From Gemmatimonadaceae bacterium (GTDB lineage Bacteria > Gemmatimonadota > Gemmatimonadetes > Gemmatimonadales > Gemmatimonadaceae), in assembly GCA_022843265.1 (NCBI GenBank), contig JALHNZ010000019.1, forward strand, positions 1 to 58,265: DNA of 58,265 bases, in the 5' to 3' direction. Both the position numbers and the translations under genes were made by a program. Under the pieces are notes generated by a model. That model was not told the origin of the DNA. It saw only the letters and a program-made list of their open reading frames with translations, and did not search any database. This document shows, in pieces, positions 34,845 to 43,750 of this stretch; the stretch's first letter is position 1; every line of letters begins with the position of its first letter.

Positions 34845-36618
34845 GCGGCTTCGTGCCATTCAATTTCGGACGCGGTCCGTTGCCCACTTCGACGGTCAGG
34901 TTCTTGAGATAGTTCGTGATCTTTGCGTAGTGCGGATAATCAATGAACTCCGCTTCATCACTCCGCTGGTGATAGTCGCCGTGCAATCCGGTAAAGAAGA
35001 ACGCAATCGGAATGCCTTGACGCGCGTAGTTGATGTGATCACTGCGACCGTAAATGTTGTTGTATCCGGCCCATGAAATCGGCTCGTCGAACTTGTAGTC
35101 AAAGTTGAGCGGCTTGGGCTGCTTCTTGTTGACGGCCTGCACCATCTCGCCGAGATCTTTCGAGTCAAAGAACGAACCGATCACGCCAACGTAGTCATCG
35201 CCACCGCCGGGCAAGTCTTCAGCGCGACCGCGACCAATCATATCCACGTTGATTGCGGCGACGATGGAGTCAATAGCTACAGTGGGAAAGCGCGCGTAGA
35301 ACGCAGAGCCCACGAGTCCGCCTTCTTCGCCGGTGTGCCACACAAACACCGTGCTGCGCTTGGGCTTGACCGGCATTGCCATCATGGCTTCGGCAACTTC
35401 GAGCACGGCCATTGAGCCGGAGCCGTCGTCATCTGCCCCGTTGTTGATCGAGTCGATACGCGGCGTGGGATGAATGCGACGAATGCTGTCCATGTTCACC
35501 TTGAACGACGTGATCACCTCAATCGTGGGGTTCTTCATGTCGTTTGCAAGCTGCCACTTGATGCGCATGTCATTGAACGCTTTGATGGAATCCTTATCCA
35601 CCGGTGGCGCAAAGCCCACGTGATCGTTGTGCGCACCAATCGCGACGTACTGATTTCGGAGCACCGGATCGCTGCCCGGAATCACAGCCACCACATTGCG
35701 ACCAAAGTTGGTGGGCTCTTCCACGAAATGCAGCAACGCGTTCACCACACCGCCGGAGGCACCAGCGCTCAAGCCATCAAGCGATGTACGCGCGAACAGT
35801 TTCGCAGCAGCGGCGCGTGTAATGCGCAGTGCAGCCTGCGGCTGATAGGCTGCGAGCTGTGCCTTGAGCAGTGCGAGTGAGTCAACCTGCGCATCGGCGG
35901 AGGCCGGTGCACTACGCGGCGCGGCCGGCTGCGAGGCTACGGTGGGTGAGTTGATCGCCACGCGCTGTGCCATGTTCAGCGCGTCCAGATCCACCGTGGC
36001 AACGGCAACGGCGTCGGCAAACCGAGAGGCGGTTTGTGCTCCGCCACGCGGTCCACCAAATGCCTGCTGCCCCTGCGGTCCACCCGCGCCGCGACTGCCA
36101 GCCGCGGGCAACACCACGACAAACTTTCCGGCGGCTTGCGCGGCGGAAATCTGTGTGGTGGTATCGCCCACCGTTCCACCAAAGATCACGTCAACGTTGC
36201 TGATCGCGCGTGGTGCACGCGCGCCCGGCACCGCGACAAAATCTTCGTTCCACATCAGCGGATTTCCATTCACCGCCAAACGAGAGCTCGCGGTGAACTT
36301 GCGCAGGTGATACGGCAACACCTGGAAGTACGAACCGCCGTCACCCATGGGCAGCAGTCCGAGTCGCTTGACTTCGTCGGCAATGAAATCAGTCGCCTTC
36401 TGATTGCCGAGTCGGCCAACCTGGCGACCTTGCATGGAATCATCAGCGAACTGATAGAGACGAATTTTGAGATCGCGCTCTGTGATTTCGGCGGTCGTAG
36501 GCGCCGGCGCGAGTTTTTCCGGGTTGCCGTAGCGATTGACCGACTGCGCGTGCAACAAGGCTGGCGCGGCCAGCAATGGAAGTATCAGGAACGTGCGAGG
36601 GAGTGCAGGACGCCGCAT
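34819..36618 (-). CDS. Secreted M28 family metallopeptidase
   Basis: ATG at 36618 gives 599 residues with signal peptide LILPLLAAPALLHAQ. The frame to 36666 adds 16 residues without a signal. A PA-like inserted domain (about 110-270) precedes the zinc domain. Ligands: IGAHNDHVGF (His, Asp), NNGADDDGSG (bridging Asp), TGEEGGLVGS (Glu base and ligand), NVDMIGRG (Asp) and GLHGDYHQRSDEAEF (His). Typical of bacterial aminopeptidases that release N-terminal residues from peptides in the periplasm. Confidence 0.9.
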   Translation of the reverse strand: MRRPALPRTFLILPLLAAPALLHAQSVNRYGNPEKLAPAPTTAEITERDLKIRLYQFADDSMQGRQVGRLGNQKATDFIADEVKRLGLLPMGDGGSYFQVLPYHLRKFTASSRLAVNGNPLMWNEDFVAVPGARAPRAISNVDVIFGGTVGDTTTQISAAQAAGKFVVVLPAAGSRGAGGPQGQQAFGGPRGGAQTASRFADAVAVATVDLDALNMAQRVAINSPTVASQPAAPRSAPASADAQVDSLALLKAQLAAYQPQAALRITRAAAAKLFARTSLDGLSAGASGGVVNALLHFVEEPTNFGRNVVAVIPGSDPVLRNQYVAIGAHNDHVGFAPPVDKDSIKAFNDMRIKWQLANDMKNPTIEVITSFKVNMDSIRRIHPTPRIDSINNGADDDGSGSMAVLEVAEAMMAMPVKPKRSTVFVWHTGEEGGLVGSAFYARFPTVAIDSIVAAINVDMIGRGRAEDLPGGGDDYVGVIGSFFDSKDLGEMVQAVNKKQPKPLNFDYKFDEPISWAGYNNIYGRSDHINYARQGIPIAFFFTGLHGDYHQRSDEAEFIDYPHYAKITNYLKNLTVEVGNGPRPKLNGTKPLKPKVIGE

Positions 36619-36690
36619 ATACGTGGGCTCTTCGAAGGGGACAGACAGCATGCGCTCGAGCGACACCGCTGGAGACCCTTCAATTCTGGT

Positions 36691-37560
36691 CTAGCCGTTT
36701 GCCTCGTGCAACATGGCGCCAATGGCTGTGCCAAACCCGGCGTGCAACGGAAGCGTGATTTCCGTGCTGTAGTACGCACCGACGCGCTCGACCACGGCGC
36801 GAAAGCTTGGCATGTCGGTCATATGCCCGATCACCACAATGCGCGTGAGCCGTTCGGCGCGTGCGGCGTTGATTGCCGTAATGGCAATGACCTGGCCAAC
36901 CAGTGTCATGAGCGCGGCGGCGAGGTCGGGCTGTGACGCGTCCTGTGCGAGATGGGCGAGTCGTCCGAAGTTTACGGCCGTGGCATCTGGAGGGAGCGTG
37001 CCGAGTTTACCGCTGATCACGTCGCCAATGCTGAGATCGGCGCCATTGGCGTTGCCCGTCTGGGCGAGGGCGTCAATTGCACTGGCGTTGGTGGTGCCCA
37101 GCAGGAGACGTCCGAGTCCTTGCAGCGTGCCGCCGCCCACGCCGGTGCCGGTAATGTGTGAATACTCGCGTCCGCGCGCCGCCACCACCGCGGTGCCAGA
37201 ACCGGCACTCACGACGAGCATGGGCGCGGTGGTATTGCTCTCGTCAAGCGCGCCAAGTGTTTGTCCGCCGCGGCCGATGGCCGTGACCTCGTTCACGGCG
37301 CGCAGTGGAATACTGTTGATGCGCTCGGGGAGCACGCGGTGACGACCGCCGGTGACGGCGAGATGCGGCAGCACGGTGAGGGACAAACCGCCTTCGGCGA
37401 GCACGGAGTGCACGACTTCATCGTTGGGCACGCCGTCGGTCGGGCGCGTCCAACGGTACACCGTGCCGTCGATGAGGCTGACGGCGTCGGTGTTGCTGAT
37501 CCCAAAGTCGATGGCCGCGAGCGCTCGTCCCGGAATGGCCGATTCTGTCGTAATGTCCAC
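36691..37560 (-). CDS. coaW: Type II pantothenate kinase (CoaW/Fumble family)
   Basis: 289 residues. Actin-like ATPase motifs: IDFGISNTDAVSL (phosphate 1), VSAGSGTAVVAARG and HITGTGVGGGTLQGLGRLLLG (family signature), and IVVIGHMTDMP (adenosine). Phosphorylates pantothenate in the first step of coenzyme A synthesis. The start is preceded by an intergenic stretch to 37775; the M28 gene follows in the same direction with a 72 bp gap. Confidence 0.82.
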   Translation of the reverse strand: MDITTESAIPGRALAAIDFGISNTDAVSLIDGTVYRWTRPTDGVPNDEVVHSVLAEGGLSLTVLPHLAVTGGRHRVLPERINSIPLRAVNEVTAIGRGGQTLGALDESNTTAPMLVVSAGSGTAVVAARGREYSHITGTGVGGGTLQGLGRLLLGTTNASAIDALAQTGNANGADLSIGDVISGKLGTLPPDATAVNFGRLAHLAQDASQPDLAAALMTLVGQVIAITAINAARAERLTRIVVIGHMTDMPSFRAVVERVGAYYSTEITLPLHAGFGTAIGAMLHEANG

Positions 37561-37774
37561 GGGACGATGTTAATGCGGGGGCGAGCGGGGCGTGAGGTGC
37601 CGACCAGTTGCGGTACACGGCAGCGCGACGCTCGAGCCGTGACAATTCGTGGACCGCGGCGATCTGCGTGCGGGCACCTGAAGATTCCGGAGGTTGTTCG
37701 CCGTAGGTACGTTGCAACTGGCGGCCAGTGGCGCCGGTGGTCTCTCCGATTTGAAAACGTGTGGAGTGTTCGAT

Positions 37775-38395
37775 ATGGTCGTGAAGAAAGTGACGAAGAC
37801 GGCAGCGAAGACCGCAAAGAAAGCCGCGAAACCTTCAGCAAAGTCAACGAAGCCGGCCGCGAAAAAGGCCCCGCAGTCCATGCCGTACGATCAGGGCAAA
37901 TGGGCGCATGTGTACACCCGCGTCAAGGGAGAGCGTCGCTACTGGCTGGTGAAGTCCGAGCCTGATGTGTTCTCGTTTGACGACCTCGAAGCAGCGCCCA
38001 AGCGCACCACCTGCTGGGATAGCGTTCGCAACACTGGCGCGCGGAATTTTTTGCGCGACGGCATGAAACTCGGCGATCTCGTGTTCTACTACCATTCCAA
38101 TGCCGAGCCGTCGGCGATTGTGGGCATTTGCGAAGTGGTACGCGAAGGCTATCCCGATCACACGGCGTGGGATGCGAAGCATGCGTACTACGACGAGAGC
38201 TCTGATCCTGAGGTACCCACGTGGTTCATGGTGGACGTGAAAGCGGTGCGCAAACTGGCGCGCGAAGTCACGTTGCCGGAGATCAAGGCGGAGCCGGCGC
38301 TATCGGAGATGGCACTCGTTCGCGTGGGGCGGCTCTCCGTGGTGCCAGTCACGGAATCCGAATGGAGTACAGTGATCGCGATGAGCGAACGCTGA
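37775..38395 (+). CDS. EVE-domain protein with Lys/Ala-rich histone-H1-like tail
   Basis: 206 residues from ATG 37775. Residues 1-35 (VVKKVTKTAAKTAKKAAKPS and onward) are a basic, disordered Lys/Ala/Pro tail like bacterial histone-H1-like proteins. The EVE domain starts near 53: YWLVKSEPDVFSFDDL, TCWDSVRNTGARNFLRDGMKLGDLVFYYHSN, GICEVVREGYPDHTAWD, and TWFMVDVKAV. EVE domains recognise modified bases in DNA or RNA. The tail probably adds non-specific nucleic-acid binding. Confidence 0.88.
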   Translation: MVVKKVTKTAAKTAKKAAKPSAKSTKPAAKKAPQSMPYDQGKWAHVYTRVKGERRYWLVKSEPDVFSFDDLEAAPKRTTCWDSVRNTGARNFLRDGMKLGDLVFYYHSNAEPSAIVGICEVVREGYPDHTAWDAKHAYYDESSDPEVPTWFMVDVKAVRKLAREVTLPEIKAEPALSEMALVRVGRLSVVPVTESEWSTVIAMSER

Positions 38396-38441
38396 TGTGG
38401 CAGCGTATTATTTGCGGGTAGACCATTGCCCGGGAGAGCCA

Positions 38442-39104
38442 ATGTCTGGAACACCGCTGAGCGAGCAGGAGCTTGAACGATTGATTGCGCGAGCGATTGA
38501 AATCGACGCGCAGGACGCAGCGCCAACGCTTGCGCGCTTTCGACAAATCGCGAGTGAGTTGAATCTGTCGCCGGCGGCGATCGAAAAGGCGATTGCGGAA
38601 CGTGCACAAGGCGCGCTCGTACCCACGTGGCAGACAAGCCAACCACAATACGCCGTGAGCGCTGACGCCACGATTGCCGCGCGCAGCGTTTCGCGCTGGA
38701 AGAGCTGGCTCACGGCCGGGACTGTAGCCGCTGGTGCCGCGCTTGGCGCTATCTCCGGAGCAACTTCTCGCCTGCAGTTGCCGTACGATGATGTGGTCGC
38801 GGCAACGACCGTTGGCATGCTGGTGGCGATTTCTGCGCTGCTGGTCTGGACGCATCGGCGCAGTCACTCGTCGGCCCAGATGATGCTGCAACTCGCATCG
38901 TTCTGGAGCACCTGGATGTACGGCTTCATGACATCGTACGGTCATTTCTGGGACGACATTCTGTTCTTTGGCGCCTGCGGTTTTGGAATCTCGGCCATTG
39001 CCGGCGTCTCGCTGCAGTCATTGCTGCAGCGCTTCCAGATCACGCGCAGGGTTTCGTCGTACATCACACCAGTGCCCTCTTCGTACGCAACACCGAATCC
39101 CTGA
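38442..39104 (+). CDS. Membrane protein of unknown function, tandem family member 1
   Basis: 220 residues from ATG 38442. The N-terminal 55 residues are a helical motif, LSEQELERLIARAIEIDAQ then LNLSPAAIEKAIAE, followed by a linker and about four hydrophobic segments (about 87-105, 117-134, 143-165, 170-190). The C-terminal tail ends SSYATPNP. The same layout occurs in the next two genes. Not a family I can name; the N-terminal helices might mediate self-assembly or binding of a partner. Confidence 0.72.
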   Translation: MSGTPLSEQELERLIARAIEIDAQDAAPTLARFRQIASELNLSPAAIEKAIAERAQGALVPTWQTSQPQYAVSADATIAARSVSRWKSWLTAGTVAAGAALGAISGATSRLQLPYDDVVAATTVGMLVAISALLVWTHRRSHSSAQMMLQLASFWSTWMYGFMTSYGHFWDDILFFGACGFGISAIAGVSLQSLLQRFQITRRVSSYITPVPSSYATPNP

Positions 39105-39164
39105 AAGCGAGATTCAACCCCCGCGCCGTAATCCGTACCTCGATCTCATTCCCACTCGCTCACC

Positions 39165-39875
39165 ATGTCGAACCCTCCGCTGAACGACGACGAGCTGCAA
39201 CGCGTGATCGCGCGCGCCATCGAAATCGATGCACGTGGTGAACAAGAGCTCACCCGACTGCGCGATCTCGCGGCGCAACTGAACATCTCGCCAGCCGCAA
39301 TGGATCAAGCGCTCGCCGAAGTGGCACGCGCCAAGGACGTGGCCGCGATTGCGGCAACGATGCATACGTCGGCACCCAAGCGATCACGACTCCGGGGATG
39401 GCTGGCCGCCGCGACCGTTGGCATCGGCAGCCTGAGCGGATACGCGGCCGGGACGGACTATCAGCCGCCGGGTGGCGATAGCCTCACCGAGTTCACGGTG
39501 ATCACGCTGATCGGATTTTGCACCAGCCTGGCCTGGTTGTACCGAAAGGATGCACGTCCGTGGGGTCTGTTCGGGCGCATGGCGGTACTCTGGGGGAGTT
39601 ACGGCTACGGCTGGGCGGTTGGCCACGGCCAGTTTCCGGGATGGGCGTCCGAGTTTGTCCTCATCGGCGGCGCGATCAGCGTGGTGGCAGGTGGCGTGCT
39701 TCACCAAGCACTGCAGTACTGGCGGCGCTTGCGCCGTCCCCCTGCCGAAACGCCGCGCCACTCGATGCACGGCGCGCCGGGCGCGAGCTACGTGACTCCA
39801 ACGTCGCGCTATGTTTCGGAGCGACCTGAGAAGTTCTCAACGCCACTGCCTCCGCATTTCAGCACTCCGATTTGA
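39165..39875 (+). CDS. Membrane protein of unknown function, tandem family member 2
   Basis: 236 residues. The N-terminal motif is LNDDELQRVIARAIEIDARG then LAAQLNISPAAMDQALAEVA, with hydrophobic segments at about 74-92, 104-122, 130-150 and 155-178. The C-terminal tail has FSTPLPPHFSTPI, echoing the TP-rich ends of its neighbours. Clearly paralogous to the gene before and after; 60 bp separate it from member 1 and 3 bp from member 3. Confidence 0.72.
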   Translation: MSNPPLNDDELQRVIARAIEIDARGEQELTRLRDLAAQLNISPAAMDQALAEVARAKDVAAIAATMHTSAPKRSRLRGWLAAATVGIGSLSGYAAGTDYQPPGGDSLTEFTVITLIGFCTSLAWLYRKDARPWGLFGRMAVLWGSYGYGWAVGHGQFPGWASEFVLIGGAISVVAGGVLHQALQYWRRLRRPPAETPRHSMHGAPGASYVTPTSRYVSERPEKFSTPLPPHFSTPI

Positions 39876-39878
39876 GCC

Positions 39879-40706
39879 ATGACTGACCAGCCACTCTCGC
39901 CGCAGGAGATCGAGCAGATTCTGGCGCGTGCCGCTGAGATCGATACGCAGGGACGTGCGTTGTCGGCGCTGCGCGAACGGGCGCTTGAACTGCAGATCTC
40001 ACCGATGGCGCTGGAACAGGCGTTGAAGGAGCGCGTGGCGCTCGATCGCGTGACACTGGAACGCGTGCCGCTGGCGAGTGAGCAGCTTATCGTCAAACAA
40101 GCGGAAGAGCTTTCGGCGCTGGCAACTGCTGTTGCGCAATCCACTGCACCCGACGTAACGAGCGAGCTGGACGTCTCATCGTGGCGTCGGTGGCTGACGG
40201 CGACATCAGTCGCGACAGGCACGGCGCTGGGCGCCATGGGTGGTGCCGCCGCATTTACGTCAAACGGCGTTACCGAATTCACCGCTGCGGGCACGTGGGT
40301 TGCCGCGCTTGGATTATTCGCATTGCACCGAAAGAGCCGTCGCAGCTGGGTAATGAATGGGCAGTTTGTGGCGCTCTGGGCCAGTTACGGCTACGCGTTC
40401 ATGGCGGCGGTGCCTGATCACGTGCGTCGCGGTGACATGCAGGAAACCGGACTCACGTTGGGCCTGCTTGGCGTTGGCATCTCAGTTGTGAGCGGCACAT
40501 CGTTACTGTGGCTCACCAAACGCTATAACCTGCGCAAACAAAAGCGCGCACTCGCGCGCCTCGCGGCCGCAGAAGCCACCGTGCGTGCGCACCAGTTATC
40601 ACTGCTCGGCGTAACGCCCAAACCACCGCGCAAGAAAAAAACCGGTGTGCGCGCCATCGTCGCGCGCCTCACCGGTTCCTTTCACACGCCAAACCCGTCG
40701 CATTGA
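39879..40706 (+). CDS. Membrane protein of unknown function, tandem family member 3
   Basis: 275 residues. The N-terminal motif LSPQEIEQILARAAEIDTQG then LELQISPMALEQALKERVAL is longer here (to about 90). Four hydrophobic segments follow, then a basic cytosolic coil with RKQKRALARLAAAEATVRAHQ and the tail SFHTPNPSH. A terminator-like hairpin overlaps the stop region. The three genes probably form one transcript. Confidence 0.72.
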   Translation: MTDQPLSPQEIEQILARAAEIDTQGRALSALRERALELQISPMALEQALKERVALDRVTLERVPLASEQLIVKQAEELSALATAVAQSTAPDVTSELDVSSWRRWLTATSVATGTALGAMGGAAAFTSNGVTEFTAAGTWVAALGLFALHRKSRRSWVMNGQFVALWASYGYAFMAAVPDHVRRGDMQETGLTLGLLGVGISVVSGTSLLWLTKRYNLRKQKRALARLAAAEATVRAHQLSLLGVTPKPPRKKKTGVRAIVARLTGSFHTPNPSH

Positions 40707-40717
40707 ACGCGACGGGT
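40693..40717. terminator. Hairpin between convergent genes
   Basis: ACCCGTCGC, 7 bp loop, GCGACGGGT: perfect 9 bp arms. It overlaps the stop of the third membrane protein gene and precedes the stop of the convergent secreted protein. No T tract follows, so termination strength is uncertain. Confidence 0.45.
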
Positions 40718-40727
40718 GCACGCCGTG

Positions 40728-41432
40728 TTACGGCTTCGTCATGGTGAAGCCACTTACGGTCGCGTCGGTATTATGACCAAAGCGAATACCGTACACGCCA
40801 TCGGTTGACTTGAGCTTGCCGGCGCCCACGAGCGCAGCCTTGTCGTACGTACCGACAACCGTGCCGTTAATCGCGCAGGTCACGCTGTTGCCCTTCACGG
40901 ACATCGCGATTTCCTGAGTGACGGGAGACATTTTGCCAGCGGCCTTATTGATCGCCGCGTTCGCTTCACCGCGGCCATTCATCTGAAACGGCGCCGGGCC
41001 CATGCCACGCACGATGAAACGTCCGTCGCCGTAGGCTGCGCAGTAGAGATAGCTCCCCGTTTCGGTACCAAGATCGCTACCAGCAATCACAATGCCGTAC
41101 GGATGCGCGTGATTGTTCACGTTCATGAACTGCGGCTCATTAAACGTGGCTTTCACGGTGTAATCACCCGTGGCCTTGTTGGCCGGGTTCCAATAGGTGA
41201 CAGCGGGACCAGTCACCACCTTCATCACTTTGCCGTCCATCGACAGCTTGGCGTTGTTGAGCACCTGACCGGCCGCTGTTTCCTTGGCGTCGATCACGCC
41301 TGTCCAACCCGGAATTGAAATGCCGCCGCCGGCAACTTTGCGCGACTCTTCATTGTCAGCCTGCGCCAGCATGACTGTGGGCAGCAACGCCGCCGCGGCG
41401 AGCGCCAACATCGAACGCTTCATGATCTGCAT
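40728..41432 (-). CDS. Secreted hypothetical protein, jelly-roll-like
   Basis: 234 residues from ATG 41432, preceded by GGAGAG. Signal peptide ALAAAALLPTVMLAQA. The mature protein has NKATGDYTVKATFNEPQF, GSDLGTETGSYLYCAAYGDGRFIVRG and GVYGIRFGHNTDATVSGFTM. This resembles the concanavalin-like fold of DUF1080/LamG-type proteins. Function unknown; possibly a glycan- or polyester-interacting periplasmic protein. Confidence 0.65.
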   Translation of the reverse strand: MQIMKRSMLALAAAALLPTVMLAQADNEESRKVAGGGISIPGWTGVIDAKETAAGQVLNNAKLSMDGKVMKVVTGPAVTYWNPANKATGDYTVKATFNEPQFMNVNNHAHPYGIVIAGSDLGTETGSYLYCAAYGDGRFIVRGMGPAPFQMNGRGEANAAINKAAGKMSPVTQEIAMSVKGNSVTCAINGTVVGTYDKAALVGAGKLKSTDGVYGIRFGHNTDATVSGFTMTKP

Positions 41433-41471
41433 CGTTCTCTCCACTTCAGGGAATTATCAGGACCTGCACCA

Positions 41472-42806
41472 CTACACTTTCCCAACGACAACACCAGCAC
41501 ACGCGCCAAAACCAATACGTACCGCGCCTTCGCGTTCGGCGAACGCACGCAACACCACTTCATCACTATTCTCCAGAAATCCACGCGATTCGCCATTAGG
41601 CAGCACGATCGGTTCCGCAGCGCGCTTGGTGATTTCCAACAGACATCCTTGTGAGCCAGGTAGCGGTCCCGACACCGTACCACTGCCGATCAGATCGCCC
41701 GCTCGCATGTTGCAGCCATTGCTCGCGTGATGCGTGAGCATCTGCGCAAAACTCCAGTACAAGTCGAGCGAGCTGCCGCGCGATATACGTACCGCATCGT
41801 GGCCTTCGTCTCGCATGCGGGCGGTGCGCAACCACACCTCTAACGTCAAGCCTAAACCTCCACCCGCGAGATCACGTTCGCCAGAGAGATACGGTAACGG
41901 CTCGGGATCAGACGCAGCCCGGGGAGCGAGCGGCGCCCGGAAGGGTTCAAGTGCATCGAAAGTGACAACAAACGGACTGACCGTGCTCGCGAAGTTCTTG
42001 GCCAGAAACGGGCCGAGCGGCTGGTACTCCCACGACTGTAAATCGCGCGCGCTCCAGTCGTTCAGCAGACACACACCGAACAAATGCGCTTCGGCCTCAT
42101 CGATACTGATCGTGTCGCCAAGTGTATTCCCTTTTCCTACCCACGCACCGAGCTCAAGTTCGTAGTCGAGTGAGCGTGAAGGCCCAACGGTCGGCGTGTC
42201 TTCGGTTGGCGCTTTGCGCTGACCCGCAGGTCGCTTCACCGGTGTTCCGCTTACCACCACGCTCGACGCGCGCCCATGATAGCCGATGGGCACCCACTTG
42301 TAGTTGGGAAGCAGAGGCTGATCGGGACGAAACATGCGACCCACATTCGTGGCGTGATGCACGGAGGCGTAGAAGTCCGTGTAGTCTCCAACCGTTGCGG
42401 GCAGCAGCAGGCGCGCCTCATGCATAGGTACAAGCAACGGCTCGAGCCTGGCACGCATGGCATCGGCGGCATCAACCGAAAGCCAATCGGACAGCTGTAT
42501 GCGCAGCGCGCGAGACGGCGCGCGTCCCAAGGACATGAGCGTGTTCATCGTGGCTTCGCCGCAGGCCCGCGCCGCCTCCAGCGCGTCTCCCGTGAACACG
42601 TCGCATGAGATCGCGGCAAACACATCGACGATCTGATCACCAATCGCGACGCCAACACGCGGTGATTCGGTCTCGCGACTGAACACGCAGAACGGCAGAT
42701 TCTGAATGGGGAAATCAGTGTCTGTTTCGTTCGCGGACTCTACCCAACTGCGTCGCGACGGATCGAGCGTGGCGTGAAACGCGGCGAGTGAATCGGACAC
42801 TACCAC
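41472..42806 (-). CDS. fahA: Fumarylacetoacetase
   Basis: 444 residues, GTG start overlapping the upstream gene by 7 bp. Hallmarks: DYTDFYASVHHATNVGRMFRP (catalytic His and metal Asp), ELELGAWVGKGN (two Glu ligands), LLNDWSARDLQSWEYQPLGPF (Asp ligand) and NLGSGTVSG-like LIGSGTVSGP. Hydrolyses fumarylacetoacetate to fumarate and acetoacetate, the last step of tyrosine and homogentisate breakdown. Other tyrosine pathway genes are not in the window. Confidence 0.92.
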   Translation of the reverse strand: MVVSDSLAAFHATLDPSRRSWVESANETDTDFPIQNLPFCVFSRETESPRVGVAIGDQIVDVFAAISCDVFTGDALEAARACGEATMNTLMSLGRAPSRALRIQLSDWLSVDAADAMRARLEPLLVPMHEARLLLPATVGDYTDFYASVHHATNVGRMFRPDQPLLPNYKWVPIGYHGRASSVVVSGTPVKRPAGQRKAPTEDTPTVGPSRSLDYELELGAWVGKGNTLGDTISIDEAEAHLFGVCLLNDWSARDLQSWEYQPLGPFLAKNFASTVSPFVVTFDALEPFRAPLAPRAASDPEPLPYLSGERDLAGGGLGLTLEVWLRTARMRDEGHDAVRISRGSSLDLYWSFAQMLTHHASNGCNMRAGDLIGSGTVSGPLPGSQGCLLEITKRAAEPIVLPNGESRGFLENSDEVVLRAFAEREGAVRIGFGACAGVVVGKV

Positions 42807-43729
42807 GCACCCATCGCGCGCCCTTCAGACACCGGCTCGGCGAACGAACACGAACCAAACGACGTGAACACGTGCTCGCGCATGTGCGCAATGCGCGTGC
42901 GATCCAATGTGTGCGAACGCCAGCTCACACTTTCTTCGGTGAATTTGATTGACGCCCGATCCGTCTCACGCAGTGCCTCCAGCAGTACCTCACGCGGTGC
43001 GTTGGCGAGACGCAGCGCCACGGCGAGTGCGATGTTGAGGTATCCATACATCGGCGCCGACTCGCTCTCTGCGGCGTACGTCAGCGCATAGTGTCCACAC
43101 ATGGCATGATGCAAACCCGCTGTGGCTTTGAACGGCACACCGGCTTCAACGCAGCCGTCAATGAAGCTCACAATCGCGTCCGCCGACGGAAACGCGTCGG
43201 ACACCACGCCGCCTGTGCGCAACTTGGCGCGACGGCCCGTGCGTGCCAGTGCGGAGAGCAGCGGCGCGAGCTCTGCATCTGGCGCAAGCTCCACGTACAC
43301 GGTGGCCTGCGCCCCGAACGCGCGGTCAATCTGTTCGATTTCCGCAACGGACGACGCACGCGTCTCGACTGTATCAACAATCGCGCTGCATTCATCCCAA
43401 CTCCAGCGATGCGATTCGTTGATCACGGCAATGGCCGCTGCGTCCGTGGCATGATCTCCAGTGCCAATGGCCGACAACCGCCATGGAATCGCACCGGCAT
43501 CACGCGGCAGCAACGGTTCCGCGACCGCCCCAAACGACTCGAGCTGGGCCACGGGACACACAAACCGACCAAGCATCCAGCCGGCGTCGCCACCGCGTGC
43601 TTTGGCGTACTGTTTGACCGCGTCGGGCATGGAAAGCGACGCGGGAGGAAACAGGCCTGCGAAGTCCACGAGGCCGTCGAGCAGTACACGCGCGGCCGGG
43701 TCAGTGATCAGGGGAATGCGAACAGGCAT
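42800..43729 (-). CDS. Conserved hypothetical protein, TIM-barrel-like
   Basis: 309 residues. Alternating blocks suggest a beta/alpha barrel: GLVDFAGLFPPASLSMPDAV, GWMLGRFVCPVAQLESF, TVYVELAPDAELAPLL, AKLRTGGVVSDAFPSADAIV and PFKATAGLHHA. The family cannot be named from sequence. It overlaps fahA and follows nadC by 21 bp, so it is co-transcribed with both and may act on a related metabolite. Confidence 0.65.
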   Translation of the reverse strand: MPVRIPLITDPAARVLLDGLVDFAGLFPPASLSMPDAVKQYAKARGGDAGWMLGRFVCPVAQLESFGAVAEPLLPRDAGAIPWRLSAIGTGDHATDAAAIAVINESHRWSWDECSAIVDTVETRASSVAEIEQIDRAFGAQATVYVELAPDAELAPLLSALARTGRRAKLRTGGVVSDAFPSADAIVSFIDGCVEAGVPFKATAGLHHAMCGHYALTYAAESESAPMYGYLNIALAVALRLANAPREVLLEALRETDRASIKFTEESVSWRSHTLDRTRIAHMREHVFTSFGSCSFAEPVSEGRAMGAW

Positions 43730-43750
43730 GGTCAGAACACCGGAAAACGG

